Positions 62,701 to 64,000 of a DNA stretch of 64,000 bases are shown here, piece by piece (position 1 is the stretch's first letter; each line of letters starts with the position of its first letter). A program made the translations under genes and the position numbers. The notes below the pieces were generated by a model. It was given only the letters and a program-made list of their open reading frames with translations. It ran no database searches and was not told the DNA's origin. The stretch is from contig CALUJY010000010.1 of assembly GCA_944321085.1 (NCBI GenBank), positions 1-64,000 of the forward strand, in the 5' to 3' direction. The stretch comes from an uncultured Barnesiella sp. (lineage in GTDB: Bacteria; Bacteroidota; Bacteroidia; Bacteroidales; Barnesiellaceae_A).

Positions 62701-62980
62701 AGAGGAACATGATGGCGCCTGCACTCAACAAGCCGGACATCAGATTGACCATATAAGCCACCTGACTCGGGTCGGATGCGAAATTGGCGAAGAAGCGGGC
62801 TGTCAACATAAAAATAGGGTTGCCCGGCGGGTGACCGACTTCCAGCTTATAAGCCGACGCAATAAATTCACCGCAGTCCCAAAAACTTGCAGTAGATTCC
62901 AACGTAAGGATATAAGTGATTGCCGCTACGACAAATACCACCCAACCCATTACGACATTCAGCAGATTGTACTGTTTCAT
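59732..62980 (-). CDS. DUF2723 membrane protein (TMEM260-like O-mannosyltransferase family)
   Basis: Integral membrane protein of 1082 residues with about a dozen hydrophobic segments in the first 700 residues and a long, mostly soluble C-terminal part with helical repeats. The N-terminal conserved stretch, LTLESTASFWDCGEFIASAYKLEVGHPPGNPIFML, is the DUF2723 hallmark. The family includes vertebrate TMEM260, an O-mannosyltransferase, and the architecture resembles GT-C enzymes that use lipid-linked sugar; a protein-glycosylating role is an inference. I start at ATG 62980. Large family members of this type are general in Bacteroidetes. Confidence 0.88.
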   Translation of the reverse strand: MKQYNLLNVVMGWVVFVVAAITYILTLESTASFWDCGEFIASAYKLEVGHPPGNPIFMLTARFFANFASDPSQVAYMVNLMSGLLSAGAIMFLFWTITYLAKKLIVTEERPMTTARMITILGCGLVGALAYAWSDTFWFSAVEGEVYAYSSFCTAVVFWLILKWDSVADEPYANRFLILIAYLIGVSIAVHLLNLLCIPAIVLVYYYRRFKNVNAKGSLIALLASFAIIVLLLYGLIPGFVKVAGLFEIFCVNVLKMPYNTGVIIYFFITLASISWAIYESYKQRHELYIKLSFLLSVVLVGILFIGDGIWIGLLLTTALVAYLLLAKKTPVIAMNTIMAGLLVIFLGYSSYALIIIRSTANTPMDQNSPQDVFTLASYLARDQYGDNPLFYGRTFASQVKRDESGKPVVKEGKKIMRQVVKTDENEPDRYIEIGREEEYVYEDELNMLFPRMYSEKPNHISAYKEWSGFKGHNVTVNTPQGPKTVKNPTFGENLRFFLDYQLNYMYWRYFLWNFVGRQNDIQGHGEVDKGNWISGIKFIDKFIEGDSTYLPDDMKDNPGRNVFYFMPLILGLIGLLFQAYSGKRGIEQFWVVFFLFFMTGIAIVLYLNQTPYQPRERDYAYAGSFYAFAIWIGLGVAAITRFLEWVMEKCKVENRTVVAVVAVLLCMVVPLQMVSQTWDDHDRSGRYVARDFGMNYLSSVEPNAILFTNGDNDTFPLWYAQEVEGYRTDVRVCNLSYLQTDWYIDQMKRPAYESAPLPISATPTIYAYDKRAYNYVIPRVEDSLTVREALNFLYSDEAWTKELPSYGMINHLPTNKLYIPVDPAVAHDSAGVPDKYIDKIVDKIVPNFAGKTGFTMSEIASLDLINTNIEQGWKRPVYFAVTVSNSLYLGLDDYFVRTGMAYHLVPVKNEGMGVDTERMYDNMMTKFKWGGLDKATPEHPLYLDENVRRMCQTIRLMFSELVNSLIEEGENEKALAALDFVMEKIPGWQVRHDLASMQMAESYLKLGANDKGLVLLRDIVGNSIQYMRWYQTLTPSQLRSVGDYNLHAYIIQAGLTMLVEAGMQTEAEQIIADAQASGLAM

Positions 62981-63040
62981 ATATTTCTGTTTTCTTTGCT
63001 TTGGTATGCCTTTGTTACGGATATTTAGGCAATTGACCGA

Positions 63041-63048
63041 CAAAGATA
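63041..63048 (-). promoter_or_regulatory. Putative -7 box for the DUF2723 gene
   Basis: Minus-strand TATCTTTG, 61 bases before the ATG at 62980. A TTTG is present but only 12 bases upstream, so the -33 element is uncertain. Confidence 0.4.
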
Positions 63049-63225
63049 CGAAAAGATTGGCAAATCATAGCGTTATACAGGCTTTTATGCCATAGAGCTC
63101 TTGCCGTTATGTTTTTTTCAGAAAATCGCTTTCTCTACTCACGCCATCGACAATGCCTCACACCCCGTCGTCATCTCCGTCACATGCGGCAACAGAGAGA
63201 CAATGCCGAGAGCTGCCTAACGGAC

Positions 63226-63269
63226 ATAAAAAACGAGCCGCCTTGCACCCGTGCGGCAAGGCGGCTTGT
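63226..63269 (-). terminator. malQ terminator
   Basis: 14-bp stem with one G-U pair (63233-63246 with 63256-63269; arm ccgccttgc) and nine-base loop, followed on the minus strand by TTTTTTA. Confidence 0.85.
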
Positions 63270-63290
63270 TATCTCATACGTCAATAAGGT

Positions 63291-64000
63291 TTATCGCCCC
63301 GTATGCGTTATCTTTTCCCGCATTTTGTCATTGAATGCCGTGGCCGCGAGCAGTTGCTCTATGGTGAGGTGCATGCGGTAGCGCCAATAATAAGGATTGA
63401 TAGCCGGGACATTGATGCGCTCTTCTTGCGGATTCTCGCGACGCAACGTACCGTCCATCGAAAGCCAATCTTGCAAAGGCAATACCACGAGCATCGACGG
63501 CGACTCCAAGTGCCGGTCTATGATACGTTCACACACATAGGGTTCGCAGAAGTAAGGCATGGCACCCTCGAAACCCAATACGTTGTTATAAAACTCTTGC
63601 ATGTGGGCACGATCTTCTTCCCACCAGCCGCGAATGCCCGACATATCGTGTGTCGATGTAGTAGCTACCGAAAGATAGGGATAGTTCCATGTATCGCCGA
63701 AAAGAGCATTTTGCGCCTTGGGCATACGCTGCACTTCGAGCGACAGAATCTGTAACTGCCACATCACCGTAGGAACACAATGCGGTATCATACCCAAATC
63801 TTCTCCACATACCAGCATGTCGGTTGCCGACAACAGGGGAGGCAACTTCTTCATCGCCTCGCGATACCAGAAATCGTTGTGGCGATAGTAATAGAAATCG
63901 GTATATAACGCATCGAAGGCATATTTCTGATAATCGGGCAAAGAGCGATAGATATAGGACTGCGAGGCCGATATGCGCGGATGATAACGACCGTTGTTCA
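63291..64000 (-). CDS. malQ: 4-alpha-glucanotransferase MalQ (3' part)
   Basis: GH77 amylomaltase; its 5' part lies past the right edge. About 236 C-terminal residues are present. GH77 landmarks are VCGEDLGMIPHCVPTVMWQLQILSLEVQRMP (acid/base E in CGEDLG), the nucleophile-side TTSTHDMSGIRGWWEED, and the C-terminal PAINPYYWRYRMHLTIEQLL. It disproportionates maltodextrins by cutting and rejoining alpha-1,4 links. The bacterial form with N-terminal carbohydrate-binding modules cannot be checked here. Its terminator is at 63226. Confidence 0.93.
   Translation of the reverse strand, partial: NNGRYHPRISASQSYIYRSLPDYQKYAFDALYTDFYYYRHNDFWYREAMKKLPPLLSATDMLVCGEDLGMIPHCVPTVMWQLQILSLEVQRMPKAQNALFGDTWNYPYLSVATTSTHDMSGIRGWWEEDRAHMQEFYNNVLGFEGAMPYFCEPYVCERIIDRHLESPSMLVVLPLQDWLSMDGTLRRENPQEERINVPAINPYYWRYRMHLTIEQLLAATAFNDKMREKITHTGR

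Larger units (their letters stand above)
62981..63290. other. Intergenic region, DUF2723 gene to malQ
   Basis: A 310-bp gap with a minus-strand TATCTTTG (63048-63041) as a -7 box for the DUF2723 gene and the malQ terminator (63226-63269). Nothing else is recognisable. Confidence 0.5.

Noticed and set aside
1-64000. tRNA, rRNA, CRISPR arrays, prophage or insertion sequences
   Set aside because: I looked for cloverleaf, array spacing and transposase signs in the gaps and found none; the only repeats are the 99-bp tandem units and the 85-bp element.

Overview
The window looks like the chromosome of a gut-type Bacteroidales bacterium. Evidence: many promoters with the Bacteroidetes pattern (TTTG, 19-21 bases, TAnnTTTG) and few strong Shine-Dalgarno sites; a single-chain SecDF fusion; the order parA-parB-DUF5683-LysM transglycosylase; DUF4292, NigD-like, DUF3108, DUF2723 and DUF5683 proteins; and many lipoproteins. 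It is mostly core chromosome, with no rRNA, tRNA, CRISPR, phage or insertion sequence that I can see. The genus cannot be fixed by reading alone.

Layout. 0.4-1.1 kb: secreted protein with five 99-bp tandem repeats. 1.4-5.2 kb: hybrid histidine kinase with its NtrC-type regulator. 5.8-9.3 kb: mutS and a radical SAM protein. 9.3-13.2 kb (minus): parA, parB, DUF5683, MltD-like transglycosylase. 13.6-16.9 kb: surE, tcdA, lolD, a NigD-like lipoprotein and DUF3467, closed by a strong hairpin. 16.9-19.7 kb (minus): two envelope proteins. 19.9-22.9 kb: secDF. 23.2-26.2 kb (minus): prfB with an intact programmed frameshift, and an acyl-CoA synthetase. 26.6-36.3 kb: dut, TPR lipoprotein, DUF4292, EnvC-like protein, FemAB-like protein and a Wzx-type flippase, then three glycosyltransferases; this is an envelope/polysaccharide block. 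36.3-38.4 kb: an M20-fold protein that has lost its metal ligands, a broken aspartic protease, and a small membrane protein. 38.8-43.7 kb: dgt, TPM protein, dgkA, recF, DUF721, thioesterase. 43.8-47.4 kb: a KdsD-type isomerase, a PfkB kinase and a DEAD-box helicase. 47.6-54.4 kb: porin, imelysin, di-heme oxidoreductase and CcsBA. 54.4-57.3 kb (minus): nrdG and nrdD. 57.5-64 kb: folK, queG, polysaccharide deacetylase, DUF2723 membrane protein and the 3' part of malQ.

The most interesting points are these. (1) The porin/imelysin/CxxCH-oxidoreductase/CcsBA cluster looks like a self-contained envelope redox and metal-handling module. (2) A full-length M20-fold protein near envelope-sugar genes has lost nearly every catalytic and metal-binding residue. 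(3) A dispersed 85-bp element with terminal inverted repeats carries outward-facing Bacteroidetes promoters and sits between divergent genes at two loci. (4) A perfect 34-bp palindrome lies inside the ccsBA reading frame. (5) The secreted protein at the left edge has a near-identical 33-residue repeat that is likely to vary in copy number.
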